64,000 nt of DNA from Olsenella sp. Marseille-P4559 (GTDB lineage: Bacteria; Actinomycetota; Coriobacteriia; Coriobacteriales; Atopobiaceae): the NCBI RefSeq assembly GCF_900605015.1, contig NZ_LR027575.1:240690-304689 (forward strand), read 5' to 3'. The position numbers were made by a program, and so were the translations under genes. Below are positions 1 to 8,676 of the stretch, piece after piece. Numbering within the stretch: the first letter of the stretch is position 1; the number at the start of each line of letters is the position of its first letter. Under the pieces are notes generated by a model that saw nothing but the letters and a program-made list of their open reading frames with translations, searched no databases and had not been told where the DNA came from.

Positions 1-2
1 CG

Positions 3-1013
3 GCGCAGCTCATGGGCACCCCTGCGGGCTTTGTGCCCGATGCGCTCTACGCCATAGGGCGGCTGATGGTGCTTCTCGCCATGCCGGTTCTCTCGGCCCA
101 CATTGCCGAGTCCATCGCCGGCAGGCCGGCCATTGTCTCGGGCTATGCCGTGGGGCTTATCGCCGAGGCGGGCCTTGCCGAAAACGCCTCTACCTGGGGT
201 GTCATCACGGGCCTGGCGTTCTCGGGAGGCCCTGGCTTCATTGGGGCCGTTGTGGGAGGGTTTCTCGCCGGCTACATCACAAAGGCCCTCATGCGGGGGC
301 TCATTCGCCTGCCCAAGCTCATAGACGGCCTCAAGGTGGGCGTGCTCTATCCACTGGTTCCCACCGTGGTCGCGGGCCTTGTCATGTGCGCCATTGCTGC
401 TCCCACGGCTGGCATGAGCCGCGTCTTTACGGAGATCCTCGGCTCCTGCGTCCTGGCGGCTCCCGTCGTCGCAGGAGTTTTGCTGGGGTGCCTCTGCGCT
501 TGGGACTTTGGCGGGCCCGTGAACAAGGTTGCCTTTGTCACGGGCGTGCTCACGCTCATGACGGGGCTGCTCGAGGGAGGGGGAAGCCTTGCCTATGCTG
601 CGGGCACCGCAATCACGGCGGCCGTGTCTGCTGCGTGCATGACGCCTCCCATCGTGACGAGCATTGCGTGTGCCCTTGTGCCCTCGGCCTTCTCGACAGA
701 CGAGCGCAGGGAGTCCCGCAAGAACCTCGTGCTTGGGATCATCCACGTGACGGAGGGCACGATTCCCTTTGTGAAGGATGGTCCCGCCGCGGCGCGGCCC
801 ATCATGATGGCGTCATCGTCGCTTGCGGCCGTCCTGAGCTTCGTGTGGGGCGTGCGTTCCCCCTCGCCCGTAGGCGGCTTGCTCATCTGCCCGGTGGTGA
901 CGGGTTGGCAATGGTGGCTGCTTGCAGTTCTTCTTGGGAGCATTGCGGGCGGCGTGCTCTTTGCGCTTGCCAAACGGTATGATGAACATAGAGCTTCCGA
1001 GAGCGTCTCGTAA
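3..1013 (+). CDS. PTS fructose-family EIIC permease (5' truncated by window)
   Basis: Membrane permease domain of a fructose-family phosphotransferase system, which carries a sugar across the membrane while EIIB phosphorylates it. The open frame runs in from the left edge, so the N-terminus (and possibly a fused EIIB) lies outside. The visible 336 residues are almost wholly hydrophobic with Gly-rich turns; the segment AGYITKALMRGLIRLP and the later THEGTIPF-like motif (seen as HVTEGTIPFVKD, roughly residue 250) are typical of the family. The EIIA gene starts 9 bases after the stop, which supports one operon. The sugar cannot be named from this fragment; fructose, mannosylglycerate or another ketose-type substrate are all possible. 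Confidence 0.85.
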   Translation, partial: AQLMGTPAGFVPDALYAIGRLMVLLAMPVLSAHIAESIAGRPAIVSGYAVGLIAEAGLAENASTWGVITGLAFSGGPGFIGAVVGGFLAGYITKALMRGLIRLPKLIDGLKVGVLYPLVPTVVAGLVMCAIAAPTAGMSRVFTEILGSCVLAAPVVAGVLLGCLCAWDFGGPVNKVAFVTGVLTLMTGLLEGGGSLAYAAGTAITAAVSAACMTPPIVTSIACALVPSAFSTDERRESRKNLVLGIIHVTEGTIPFVKDGPAAARPIMMASSSLAAVLSFVWGVRSPSPVGGLLICPVVTGWQWWLLAVLLGSIAGGVLFALAKRYDEHRASESVS

Positions 1014-1022
1014 GGAGTTGAC

Positions 1023-1478
1023 ATGAGCGAATTTGTTTCTGCATCGCACGTCTATCTCGACAACCCCGCCACCAACGTGGACGAGGTCTTGCACTTCCTG
1101 GCCGACAAGTTTGTCGCCAACGGTGTCGCTGCCTCTGCCGATGACATCTACAAGGCCTTCAAGAACCGTGAGGAGGAGGGCACCACCGGCATGATGGGCG
1201 GCTTTGCCATTCCTCACGCCAAGTGCCCAGGCAGCAAGGAGGCCTCGGTCGTCGTCGTGAAGTTCGCTGGTGACGTGGACTGGAACACCATGGACGGCAA
1301 CCCCGTCCACTGCGCCATCGCACTGCTCATCCCCGAGGGCGACTCTCCGGCCCCGCAGCTCCGCGTGCTCTCGAAGGCCGCCGTCCTGCTTATGGACGCC
1401 GACTTCCGACAGAAGGTCCTGGACTCCACGAGCGCAGACGAGATTGCCTCGATCATCAATGACGGCCTTGGCCAGTAA
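1023..1478 (+). CDS. PTS fructose-family EIIA phosphocarrier
   Basis: Cytoplasmic phosphocarrier that takes phosphate from HPr and passes it to EIIB of the same system. The 151-residue length fits a stand-alone EIIA of the fructose/mannitol type. The active-site histidine is His65 in the motif GGFAIPHAK. The gene follows the EIIC gene by 9 bases with a GGAGTTG ribosome-binding site just before the ATG, and a hairpin terminator lies about 40 bases after the stop, so this is the last gene of its operon. Confidence 0.9.
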   Translation: MSEFVSASHVYLDNPATNVDEVLHFLADKFVANGVAASADDIYKAFKNREEEGTTGMMGGFAIPHAKCPGSKEASVVVVKFAGDVDWNTMDGNPVHCAIALLIPEGDSPAPQLRVLSKAAVLLMDADFRQKVLDSTSADEIASIINDGLGQ

Positions 1479-1519
1479 GGCTCTGTGACTGGCCTCAGCT
1501 GTCCTTGCTTGAGCGTTTA

Positions 1520-1554
1520 CCCTCTGGTACCCGGTGGATGCCGGAGGGCTTTTT
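1520..1554 (+). terminator. Rho-independent terminator after fructose-family EIIA
   Basis: The stem CCCTCTGG pairs with CCGGAGGG (one G-U pair) around a 13-base loop, followed by CTTTTTG. It ends the first PTS operon. Confidence 0.75.
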
Positions 1555-1839
1555 GCTGGCGAGACGCATGCGTCCCTCCGTCTCGTCCCTCCGTCTCGTG
1601 TGGACTCACCGTTTAGGCCCAGTTAACCGTTCGGAATTCCCGGTTGCATTGGAAGCGACATGACGGTCGTCTCGCGCTCGCGGAGTGCCTCTGCGGCCTC
1701 CATGCACGCCCCTCCTTGCCTCAAGGACCAATTCTGGTAGCAGAAGCACCGATTATGAAGGACCTCTCCCCGCATCGAACCCTGAGGATACCTTGAAGGC
1801 GTGGACAATAGCAGGGAGAGTAGCGGGGAAGGGGTATGT
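1555..1839 (+). promoter_or_regulatory. Upstream region of the GH3 gene
   Basis: No credible gene here. A 13-bp word (CGTCCCTCCGTCT) is tandemly duplicated at 1571-1596. An inverted pair AACCG / CGGTT at 1625-1629 and 1641-1645, 11 bases apart, is a possible operator for the downstream glycosidase. No clear -35/-10 pair was recognised. Confidence 0.3.
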
Positions 1840-4800
1840 ATGGGTCTGTTTGGCAAGAAGGACAGGCAAGCCGATGGGAGGAAGAAGCCCAAAGAGCGCA
1901 AGCCGCACCTGGTGCGTAAGAGCATCGGGCTTGTGCTGGCCGCGGGCTTTCTGGCAGTCGTGCTCGTACTGGGGTCGATATTGGGCGGAAGCATGGGTTC
2001 GCTGGTGACGCGCCTCTTTGGCTCGCCCGCCGACGCGCCCAGCTCCCAGACGGTGCAAGAGACAAACGGCACGGCGCGCCAGGCCGCCGACCAGGTCGAG
2101 GAAGAGGGGGCCATCCTTCTCCAGAACAGCGACGCGACGCTGCCCCTCTCGCCCGACGTCACGCGCGTGAACGTGTTTGGCTGGGCGTCTGTCGACTGGC
2201 TTGGCGGAGGCTCTGGCTCTGGCGGTGTCTCCTCCACCGAGGTAGGCCTGCTTGACGCGCTCAAGTCCTACGGCATCGAGACAAACGAGGACCTCACCAA
2301 GATGTACGAGGACTTCCATGCCGCGGGCCAGCGCCCCAAGACGCTTGCGAGCAAGCCGTCTGAGTCGAGCGTGCTCTACGAGCCCTCGATCAGCGATCGC
2401 GACTACTACACGGACGGCCTTCTCAACGGGGCAAAGGACTTCTCGGACACCGCCATCGTGGTCCTGCAGCGCTACTCGGGCGAGTCCAACGACATGCCGC
2501 TCGAGCAGTACAAGGTCACGACAAAGGACGGTGACGTCCAGGTGGACGCCAGTCGGACCTCGCTAGACCTCTCAACAGAGGAGGAAGAGCTCCTCGCATA
2601 CGTGGGCGCCAACTATGCCCACGTCATCGTTGTGGCAAACGCTGCCAACGCGATGTCTTTGGGGGCCGTGGAGTCCACACCGGGTGTTGACGCGGTGCTG
2701 TGGGCAGGATATACGGGCCAGTACTCCGCAGAGGTGCTGCCCAAGATCTTGTGGGGAGAGGTCAACCCCTCGGGACGCACGGCGGACACGTTTGCCTATG
2801 ACTTCTCCACGGCACCGAGCTATGCCAACGCAAGCGAGCACGTGGGAGCCTACATTGGGGCGGATGGCCTCTACCCCGCGGACGGCACCCAGATGGGCAA
2901 CTTCTCGAGCCCAGAACCCTACACGCAGGTCTCGTACGTTGACTACGCCGAGGGCATCTACGTGGGCTACAAGTGGTACGAGACGGCGGATGCCGAGGGG
3001 TTCTGGAGTGCGACGTCGAACGAGCACGGCACGGGCTATGAGGGCGTGGTCCAGTACCCGTTTGGCTACGGCCTCTCGTACACGAGCTTTGGCTGGCAGG
3101 TAGTGGACGAGCCGGAGCAGGGCTCTGCGCTGGGCGACAAGACCTCCATCACGGTGCGCGTGACCAACACGGGCAGCGTTGCCGGCAAGGACGTTGTGGA
3201 GCTCTATTACTCGGCACCCTACACGGCAGGCGGCATCGAGAAGAGCGCCGTGGTCCTGGGCGACTACGCCAAGACCGGTCTGCTTGCCCCCGGCGAATCC
3301 CAAGACGTCACGCTCTCGGTGGATGCGCGCTCGATGGCGGGCTATGACGCCTACGACGCCAACGGCAACGGCTTTACCGGCTACGAGCTCGACCCCGGCA
3401 CCTATACGCTGACGCTTCGCCATGACGCGCATACGGTTGACGCGGCGGATGGCGCGACCCTCTCGCTTACGCTTTTCGAGGGCAGACAGTTTGCCACAGA
3501 CGAGAAGACCGGCGAGACCGTCTCGAACAAGTTCACCGGCGATGCCGCAGTGGACGGCGTGGGCGTGGACGGGCTGGGCTCCGGGCAGGACATCACCTAC
3601 CTCACGCGCGCGGACTTTGCGGGCAGCTGGCCTGCGGTTGCCTCTTCTCGCGAGATGCCCCAGAGCGTGGCCGCGCTTAACCTCTACTCCGCCGATCGGC
3701 TTGCGGCTGATGATGCCCGTGAGGCCACGATGCCTGCCACGGGTGCCAAGAATGGGCTTGCCATCGAGGAGAACGGCGTCATCACCGATCTGGGGCGCGA
3801 GCTGGGCGCAAGCTACGACGACCCCCAGTGGGACAGCCTTCTCGACCAACTGACGGTCTCCGAGATGGAGAACATGGTCGCGAACGGCTACTCCGGCACC
3901 TCGGCTCTACCCAGCGTGGGACGCGACTATGAGACGCGCGAACTCGACGGCCCGGCGCAGGTGGGCGGCTTTGTGCCGACGAACCCCGGCACCGGATTCC
4001 CAAGCGCCACCGTGCTCGCCCAGACCTGGAACCGCGACCTTGCGCTTCGGATGGGTCTCATCTGCGGCGAGCAGGCCTCTCAGCGCGGGCTCTCCGGCTG
4101 GTACGCACCGGCGACCAATATCCACAGGAGCCCCTTCAACGGGCGCAACTACGAGTACTACTCGGAAGACCCGCTGCTCTCTGGTCAGACCTGCGGAAAC
4201 GTGGTGGCGGGTGCAAGAAATGCCGGCGTGTACTGCTACGTCAAGCACTTCATCTGCAACGACGGCGAGGCAGGCGTCTACCGTGACGGCATCTACACCT
4301 GGATGGGCGAGCAGGCGCTGCGCGAGGAGTACCTCGAGCCCTTCCGCCAGGTGGTCGAGGACTTTGGCGGAACCGCCCTCATGAGCTCCTATGGTCGCAT
4401 TGGCGCCGTGTGGGCGGGTGGCAGCGAGGCGCTGCTCGCGGGCGTGCTTCGTGGCGAGTGGGGCTTTGACGGCGTGGTCGTCACCGACTACTCCGACCAC
4501 CCGGCATACATGAACAGTGACCAGGCCCTGCGGCATGGCGGAGACCTCTGGATGTGCATGGGTGGCTCCCTGACGACTGACTCAGGCTCTGCAAGCTACG
4601 TGAGCGAGCTGCGCCGTGCGACGAAGGATGCGCTGTTCGCCTACCTCGACGCTCGTGTGGCCAACGAGAGCTACGTAGCGTCTACGGGCGATACCGCCGC
4701 CGCACGTCCGGCAAGCTCTGCAATCACGACGCCGGTTCCTCTCGTCTTGAACGTGCTTCGAGCTGTTGCGCTGGCGCTTGTCGGCCTGGCCGTCTGGCGT

Positions 4801-4878
4801 CTGCTCGTGGGCATCCGCCTCAGGCGAGACAAGGGGAGTTCCCCCTTGTCTCGCCTGAGCAATGCTTCCCTGCGATAA
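1840..4878 (+). CDS. Membrane-anchored GH3 glycoside hydrolase with swapped domain order
   Basis: Probable beta-glucosidase or related exo-glycosidase of family GH3 acting outside the cell. In 1012 residues the order is: short cytoplasmic tail, membrane segment (about 26-52), the GH3 C-type sandwich domain beginning near EEGAILLQNSD, a fibronectin III-like domain (about 435-545), then the TIM barrel normally found first, with nucleophile Asp883 in VVVTDYSDH, and a second membrane helix (about 968-992). The reversed order is known for some clostridial and bifidobacterial GH3 enzymes. The ATG at 1840 is preferred over the in-frame GTG at 1801 because GGGGAAGGGG lies 6 bases upstream. The substrate is not determined by sequence; beta-glucosides or N-acetylhexosaminides are possible. 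Confidence 0.85.
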   Translation: MGLFGKKDRQADGRKKPKERKPHLVRKSIGLVLAAGFLAVVLVLGSILGGSMGSLVTRLFGSPADAPSSQTVQETNGTARQAADQVEEEGAILLQNSDATLPLSPDVTRVNVFGWASVDWLGGGSGSGGVSSTEVGLLDALKSYGIETNEDLTKMYEDFHAAGQRPKTLASKPSESSVLYEPSISDRDYYTDGLLNGAKDFSDTAIVVLQRYSGESNDMPLEQYKVTTKDGDVQVDASRTSLDLSTEEEELLAYVGANYAHVIVVANAANAMSLGAVESTPGVDAVLWAGYTGQYSAEVLPKILWGEVNPSGRTADTFAYDFSTAPSYANASEHVGAYIGADGLYPADGTQMGNFSSPEPYTQVSYVDYAEGIYVGYKWYETADAEGFWSATSNEHGTGYEGVVQYPFGYGLSYTSFGWQVVDEPEQGSALGDKTSITVRVTNTGSVAGKDVVELYYSAPYTAGGIEKSAVVLGDYAKTGLLAPGESQDVTLSVDARSMAGYDAYDANGNGFTGYELDPGTYTLTLRHDAHTVDAADGATLSLTLFEGRQFATDEKTGETVSNKFTGDAAVDGVGVDGLGSGQDITYLTRADFAGSWPAVASSREMPQSVAALNLYSADRLAADDAREATMPATGAKNGLAIEENGVITDLGRELGASYDDPQWDSLLDQLTVSEMENMVANGYSGTSALPSVGRDYETRELDGPAQVGGFVPTNPGTGFPSATVLAQTWNRDLALRMGLICGEQASQRGLSGWYAPATNIHRSPFNGRNYEYYSEDPLLSGQTCGNVVAGARNAGVYCYVKHFICNDGEAGVYRDGIYTWMGEQALREEYLEPFRQVVEDFGGTALMSSYGRIGAVWAGGSEALLAGVLRGEWGFDGVVVTDYSDHPAYMNSDQALRHGGDLWMCMGGSLTTDSGSASYVSELRRATKDALFAYLDARVANESYVASTGDTAAARPASSAITTPVPLVLNVLRAVALALVGLAVWRLLVGIRLRRDKGSSPLSRLSNASLR
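4819..4859 (+). terminator. Long hairpin overlapping the 3' end of the GH3 gene
   Basis: An 18-bp perfect stem (CTCAGGCGAGACAAGGGG and its complement) with a 5-base loop lies inside the last codons of the GH3 gene, ending 19 bases before the end of the frame. It probably terminates or protects the GH3 transcript; no strong T-tract follows. Confidence 0.55.
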
Positions 4879-4912
4879 CACGAATATGACGGTCGATTGT
4901 GCGGGCCTCGGA

Positions 4913-4947
4913 TGAGACAAGGGGGAGCCCTCCTTGTCCTTGTCTCA
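4913..4947 (-). terminator. Hairpin at the end of the aldolase gene
   Basis: The stem TGAGACAAGG / CCTTGTCTCA (10 bp) starts exactly at the aldolase stop codon on the minus strand. It contains the same GAGACAAGG word as the hairpin in the end of the convergent GH3 gene, so the two 3' ends carry related structures. Confidence 0.45.
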
Positions 4948-5796
4948 CGCCTTGTTGGCGGAGCCGAGGTTGTCCATGTGGGATGCGACGACCCTGTAGA
5001 TCTCCTCCATGCCGGGCTTCGAGGGCTTCTTGGGGTCGAAGTTGCCGGGGTTCTCGGTCATGTAGCCCATGAACCCATGGGTGAAGGCCTGGCGCAGCTC
5101 GGTGGCATAGTTCACCTTGCAGATGCCGTTCTGGATGGCCTCGGCGACCTGGTCATCGGGCACGCCGGAGGTGCCGTGAAGAACCAGCGGCACGTCAACA
5201 CGGCTGCGAATCTCCTTGAGGACGTCCTGCTCGATGTGAGGGATGCCCTTGTACACGCCGTGCACGGTGCCCACGCCAACGGCGAGCGAAGTGCACTTGG
5301 TGCGGTTCACGAACTCCCCGGCCTCATCGGGGTCGGTGTAGGGGTTCTCGCCCTTGACCGCCGGGCCGTCATCCTCCTTGCCGCCAACCTTGCCGAGCTC
5401 GGCCTCGACAGGGATGCCCATGGCAAGGGCAACCTTGGTCACGCTCTCGGTGAGGGCCATGTTGTCCTCGAAGGGCACGTGGGAGCCGTCGATCATAACG
5501 GAGGTGTAGCCAGCGCGCAGCGCCTGCATGCAGCGGTCAAAGCCGTCGCCATGGTCGAGGTGCAGGGCAACGGGAACGCTTGCCTGCTCGGCGGCAACGC
5601 GCACCATGGCAACGAAGTAGTCGAGGCTAGCGTACTTCACGGTGCCCGGGGTGGTCTGCATGATGACGGGGGAGTGCTTGTCCTCGGCTGCCTTGACGAC
5701 GGCCATCACAAACTCGAGGCTCTCCACGTTGAACGCACCCACGGCGTAGTGGCCGGCTTGGGCGTCGAGCAGCATTTCCCTGGTTGTGACGAGCAT
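4945..5796 (-). CDS. kbaY: Class II ketose-bisphosphate aldolase, probably tagatose-1,6-bisphosphate aldolase
   Basis: Zinc-dependent aldolase of the FbaA/GatY/KbaY family that cleaves a ketohexose bisphosphate into dihydroxyacetone phosphate and glyceraldehyde 3-phosphate. The 283-residue length is that of GatY/KbaY. The metal and catalytic pair Asp81-His82 sits in LHLDHGDGF, and the later zinc histidines are in GTVHGVYKG and LVLHGTSGV. It lies near AgaS, a deacetylase and a PfkB kinase, which together complete the galactosamine route, so tagatose bisphosphate is the favoured substrate; fructose bisphosphate remains possible. It is transcribed toward GH3 and away from the DeoR gene. Confidence 0.8.
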   Translation of the reverse strand: MLVTTREMLLDAQAGHYAVGAFNVESLEFVMAVVKAAEDKHSPVIMQTTPGTVKYASLDYFVAMVRVAAEQASVPVALHLDHGDGFDRCMQALRAGYTSVMIDGSHVPFEDNMALTESVTKVALAMGIPVEAELGKVGGKEDDGPAVKGENPYTDPDEAGEFVNRTKCTSLAVGVGTVHGVYKGIPHIEQDVLKEIRSRVDVPLVLHGTSGVPDDQVAEAIQNGICKVNYATELRQAFTHGFMGYMTENPGNFDPKKPSKPGMEEIYRVVASHMDNLGSANKA

Positions 5797-5996
5797 CGTG
5801 CTCTCCCTTCACGTGCCCGCGATTCGTGTCGCGGGGCTTTCCCTATCGCGCAAGGCGATTGTATCGTGCGTGGTTGCCGATGCGGCTCCATGCGTCTGCA
5901 CGTCGGTGGCTCTGGTGGCGCAAAACGAAAAGAGAGTGCAAGGCGGACGAGTGGGGAAGCGTCTTGGCGGGCTTGTCGTGGCTTTCCTAAACGCAG

Positions 5997-6031
5997 AAAA
6001 GAAAGAAATTATCTTGTGGTATCTTTCTTTT
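5997..6031 (+). promoter_or_regulatory. Inverted repeat overlapping a -35 box upstream of the DeoR gene
   Basis: Perfect 10-bp arms AAAAGAAAGA and TCTTTCTTTT are 15 bases apart. The right arm runs into TTGACA (6031-6036), a consensus -35 hexamer. It lies between the divergent aldolase and DeoR genes and is a good candidate operator through which the DeoR protein controls itself and the aldolase. The -10 box is not obvious. Confidence 0.45.
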
Positions 6032-6096
6032 TGACAAAGGCTTGGAAACATGATTTGCACACATGCGCTACGCAAGCGGACGGGGGGGGGTGCTAC

Positions 6097-6873
6097 ATGA
6101 CGGAGTTTGCCGAAGAGAGGCGAGCAGCGATTCTCTCAATGCTTGAGAGGAGCTCGTCCGTGCAGGTGGCGGAGGTAGCAGACGCGCTGGGCGTGTCCCG
6201 TGTTACCGCGCGAGCAGACCTCGACGCCCTTGCGCGTGATGGCAAGCTGCGCCGTACGCATGGCGGTGCGGTGTCGCTCTCCCGTACGCTCACGGTGTCG
6301 ATACAGGACCTGCGCGTCAACGTGAACGCCGAGGCCAAGCGCGCCATTGCGCGCGTGGCGGCAACGCTTGTGGAGCCGGGCCAAGCCGTGCTCGTGGACA
6401 CGGGGACCACGGGCCTCGAGCTTGTGCGTGCCCTTGGCGAGAGAGGCGGGGTCACCATCGTGACCGCAGACCTCACCATTGCCGACTACGTTGACCGTTC
6501 GATGCCCTCGGCAGAGGTCGTGCTTCTGGGTGGGGCGCTTCGCAAGGGCCACCGCTACACCTCGGGTGCCGTGGCGGTCTCGGCGCTTTCCATGCTGCGA
6601 CCCGACGTCGCCTTCGTGTGTCCTACGGCCTTTGCCCCTGGCCGAGGCTTCATGACCGGCTACGAGGGCATGGCCGAGCTCAAGCGGGCGTTTCTCGCAT
6701 GCGCGGGCACAGCCTGTGTGCTCATGGATGCAAGCAAAGTGGGCGCTCGGGGCCTCTTCTTCTTTGGCGACGTTGGTGACGCCGACGTCATCGTGATGGA
6801 GAAGGACCCCGAGGGTACCGTTGCCAGCTGTCTTGAGGACGTGCCAACCCGGCTGTTCCTAGCCGGGGAGTAG
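6097..6873 (+). CDS. DeoR-family transcriptional regulator
   Basis: Sugar-phosphate-responsive repressor of 258 residues. The N-terminal winged helix covers about residues 3-57 (RRAAILSMLERSSSVQVAEV, then SRVTARADLDAL as recognition helix, then the GKLRRTHGGAV wing). The C-terminal DeoRC effector domain contains the typical DTGTTGLELVRAL phosphate-binding turn and MDASKVG. The frame stays open upstream to 4897, but this is antisense to the aldolase; the ATG at 6097 follows a run of Gs and begins exactly at the family start. In E. coli the aga/kba genes are controlled by a DeoR protein (AgaR), so a role in this GalNAc locus is likely. Confidence 0.88.
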   Translation: MTEFAEERRAAILSMLERSSSVQVAEVADALGVSRVTARADLDALARDGKLRRTHGGAVSLSRTLTVSIQDLRVNVNAEAKRAIARVAATLVEPGQAVLVDTGTTGLELVRALGERGGVTIVTADLTIADYVDRSMPSAEVVLLGGALRKGHRYTSGAVAVSALSMLRPDVAFVCPTAFAPGRGFMTGYEGMAELKRAFLACAGTACVLMDASKVGARGLFFFGDVGDADVIVMEKDPEGTVASCLEDVPTRLFLAGE

Positions 6874-6903
6874 GGCCGAGAACAACCTACAAGCCGAGCG
6901 CCC

Positions 6904-7836
6904 CTACGCCACGCGCTCCACGATAGTGCCGTCCATGAGTCCGCGGGCAACCTCCATGTCAAAGTGACCGGTCGAGGCAGACATGCAGTTGGCGCTTGCG
7001 CAGGCCATCGCGTAGCGCAGCTGCTCCGTGGGCCTCATTTTGCGAGCCATCGACACGGCAAACGCGCCAACCATGGTGTCACCTGCGCCCACGGGGTTTA
7101 CGACCTCGATCTTGGGGGCAATGCCGCGGAAAGTCCCCTCCGCGCATGCCATCACAGCGCCGTCACCACCAAGAGACACCACCACCTGCGCAATGCCGCG
7201 CTTGCAAAGCTCGCGTGCGGCCGTGATGACCTCGTCCGTCGAGGAGACCTTGCGACCGAGTATCTGGCCGATCTCGTCGGTGTTGGGCTTCACCATAGTG
7301 GGGAGGGCGTCAATGCTTCCCTTGAGCGTGGCCCCCGAGGTATCAAGGATGCAGGGCTTGCCCAGCGAGCGCACTAGCTTGATGAGACGCGCGTAGGTGT
7401 CTGCGGGCAGGCCCCTGGGGAAGCTGCCGTTCATAGTTACCACGTCCGCGCGTGCGGCAAGCGAGGAGAGATGCCCCTCAAGGGACTCAAGCTCCCCTTC
7501 CGTGATTTCGCGGCCAGGCTCCAAGAACTCGGTGGAGAGCCCATCGGGCTCGAGCACGTTCACGCAGCAGCGCGTCTCGGTTGCAACCTCAACAAAGTCA
7601 TGGGGAATTCCGTCACGGTCGAGAAGCCCACAGAGAAGCCGCCCATTGTTGCCGCCCACAAAGCCGGTCGCGAGAACCTCCTCGCCGCACGTGGCAACGG
7701 AGCGCGAAGCGTTGAGGCCCTTGCCGCCGGCGTTGTCGATGCACTCCGCTACGCGCATGACGGTGCCACGCTCGAGGGTGGAAGGGATGCGATAGGCCTT
7801 GTCGATAGAGGTGTTGAGCGTGACGGTGAGAATCAC
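6904..7836 (-). CDS. PfkB-family sugar kinase (tagatose-6-phosphate kinase / 1-phosphofructokinase type)
   Basis: Cytoplasmic ribokinase-family kinase of 310 residues that phosphorylates a ketohexose phosphate. The N-terminus ILTVTLNTSIDKAYRI and the NAGGKGLNASR motif are those of the FruK/LacC branch. The ATP/anion-hole motif NPVGAGDT carries the catalytic base Asp253. The start is GTG at 7836 with GGAGG seven bases upstream; the longer open frame to 8007 has no family homology. In this locus it is best placed as the kinase turning tagatose-6-P into tagatose-1,6-bisphosphate; 1-phosphofructokinase activity is the alternative. Confidence 0.85.
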   Translation of the reverse strand: MILTVTLNTSIDKAYRIPSTLERGTVMRVAECIDNAGGKGLNASRSVATCGEEVLATGFVGGNNGRLLCGLLDRDGIPHDFVEVATETRCCVNVLEPDGLSTEFLEPGREITEGELESLEGHLSSLAARADVVTMNGSFPRGLPADTYARLIKLVRSLGKPCILDTSGATLKGSIDALPTMVKPNTDEIGQILGRKVSSTDEVITAARELCKRGIAQVVVSLGGDGAVMACAEGTFRGIAPKIEVVNPVGAGDTMVGAFAVSMARKMRPTEQLRYAMACASANCMSASTGHFDMEVARGLMDGTIVERVA

Positions 7837-8241
7837 GGCGCTCCTCCCTGTGTTCTGGGGTGCGAACATAATACCAGTTCCTGAAAGACCATAGCGACCA
7901 ATACAAGTCCGTCTGTTGGTGGCAATCACTTGATATACCAGAAATAGCATGAGAGTATGCGATAAATCTTGGGGTAAGACAAGCTGGTATTTGGATAAAG
8001 AGACCACTACCAGCAGAAATATCTGTGACCGATATGAATTTGCCCGTAAGCGGCATACAGGACAGAAAAATCAAAATTTCTCTGGACTAATTACGAAGGT
8101 CTTGTAAAGTGGCTTTAGTTGAAACGTGGTAATAACCAGTAACCGGAAAGCACGACGGATGTAACGAAGAGGTTCCTAAGCGGAACCGAAAGTCTTCTAG
8201 CCTGTATGGCGAGTTGAGGATTCCGTCAGAGGAGGACGTGC
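7837..8241 (+). promoter_or_regulatory. Divergent control region of the kinase and GalNAc PTS operons
   Basis: No gene is seen in these 405 bases. A plausible promoter for the PTS operon is TGGACT (8083-8088) with TAAAGT (8105-8110), 16 bases apart. Just downstream, 8125-8140 holds TGGT-aata-ACCA within GTGGTAATAACCAGT, which resembles the DasR/NagR-type GntR operator (TGGT-n4-ACCA). Several other ACCAG/CTGGT half-sites occur between 7870 and 8015. The GntR-UTRA gene at 11488 is the likely binder; this is inference. Confidence 0.5.
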
Positions 8242-8676
8242 ATGGTCGGATTTGTGCTCACTGGTCACGGAGATTTCGCCGTGGGGCTCGAGAGCTCCGT
8301 CAGAATGATTGCCGGGTCGCAGGAGGAGTTCGACATCGTCCCGTTCCACGAGGACGAGGCCGGCGAGTTCCCCCAAAAGCTCACAGGCACCATTGCGGCA
8401 TCCGCTGAGCGCAATGGCGGCGTCATCGTCTTCTGCGACCTTATGGGCGGCACGCCGTTCAACCAGGCAATGATGAACACCCAGGCTGTTCCCGGTGTTG
8501 AGGTTGTCGCGGGCACCAACCTGCCTATGCTTCTCGAGGTTCTCACCACTCGCGTGCCCGACTCCACCACACAGGAGCTTGTCGACTGCGCCGTGGAGGC
8601 AGGCAAGGAGGGTGTTGCTCATATGGTTCTCTCGGTCGATGCGGACGAGGATGACTTCGAGGGCGAAGGCCTGTAA
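8242..8676 (+). CDS. agaF: PTS mannose-family EIIA (GalNAc/galactosamine system)
   Basis: Phosphocarrier of a mannose-family PTS, 144 residues. The phosphorylated histidine is His9 in VLTGHGDFA, and the conserved FCDLMGGTPFNQA loop follows near residue 70. A GAGGAGGA ribosome-binding site lies 8 bases before the ATG. It is the first gene of a cluster with EIIB, EIIC and EIID, and the stop codon overlaps a further small start codon (TAATG). The neighbouring AgaS and deacetylase genes point to N-acetylgalactosamine or galactosamine as substrate. Confidence 0.85.
   Translation: MVGFVLTGHGDFAVGLESSVRMIAGSQEEFDIVPFHEDEAGEFPQKLTGTIAASAERNGGVIVFCDLMGGTPFNQAMMNTQAVPGVEVVAGTNLPMLLEVLTTRVPDSTTQELVDCAVEAGKEGVAHMVLSVDADEDDFEGEGL

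Noticed and set aside
2572-3849. Minus-strand open frame of 425 codons opposite the GH3 gene
   Set aside because: It is antisense to a clear GH3 gene and has no recognisable motif.
4897-6096. Extended N-terminus of the DeoR protein
   Set aside because: The 400 extra codons are antisense to the aldolase and lack homology; the DeoR family starts at 6097.
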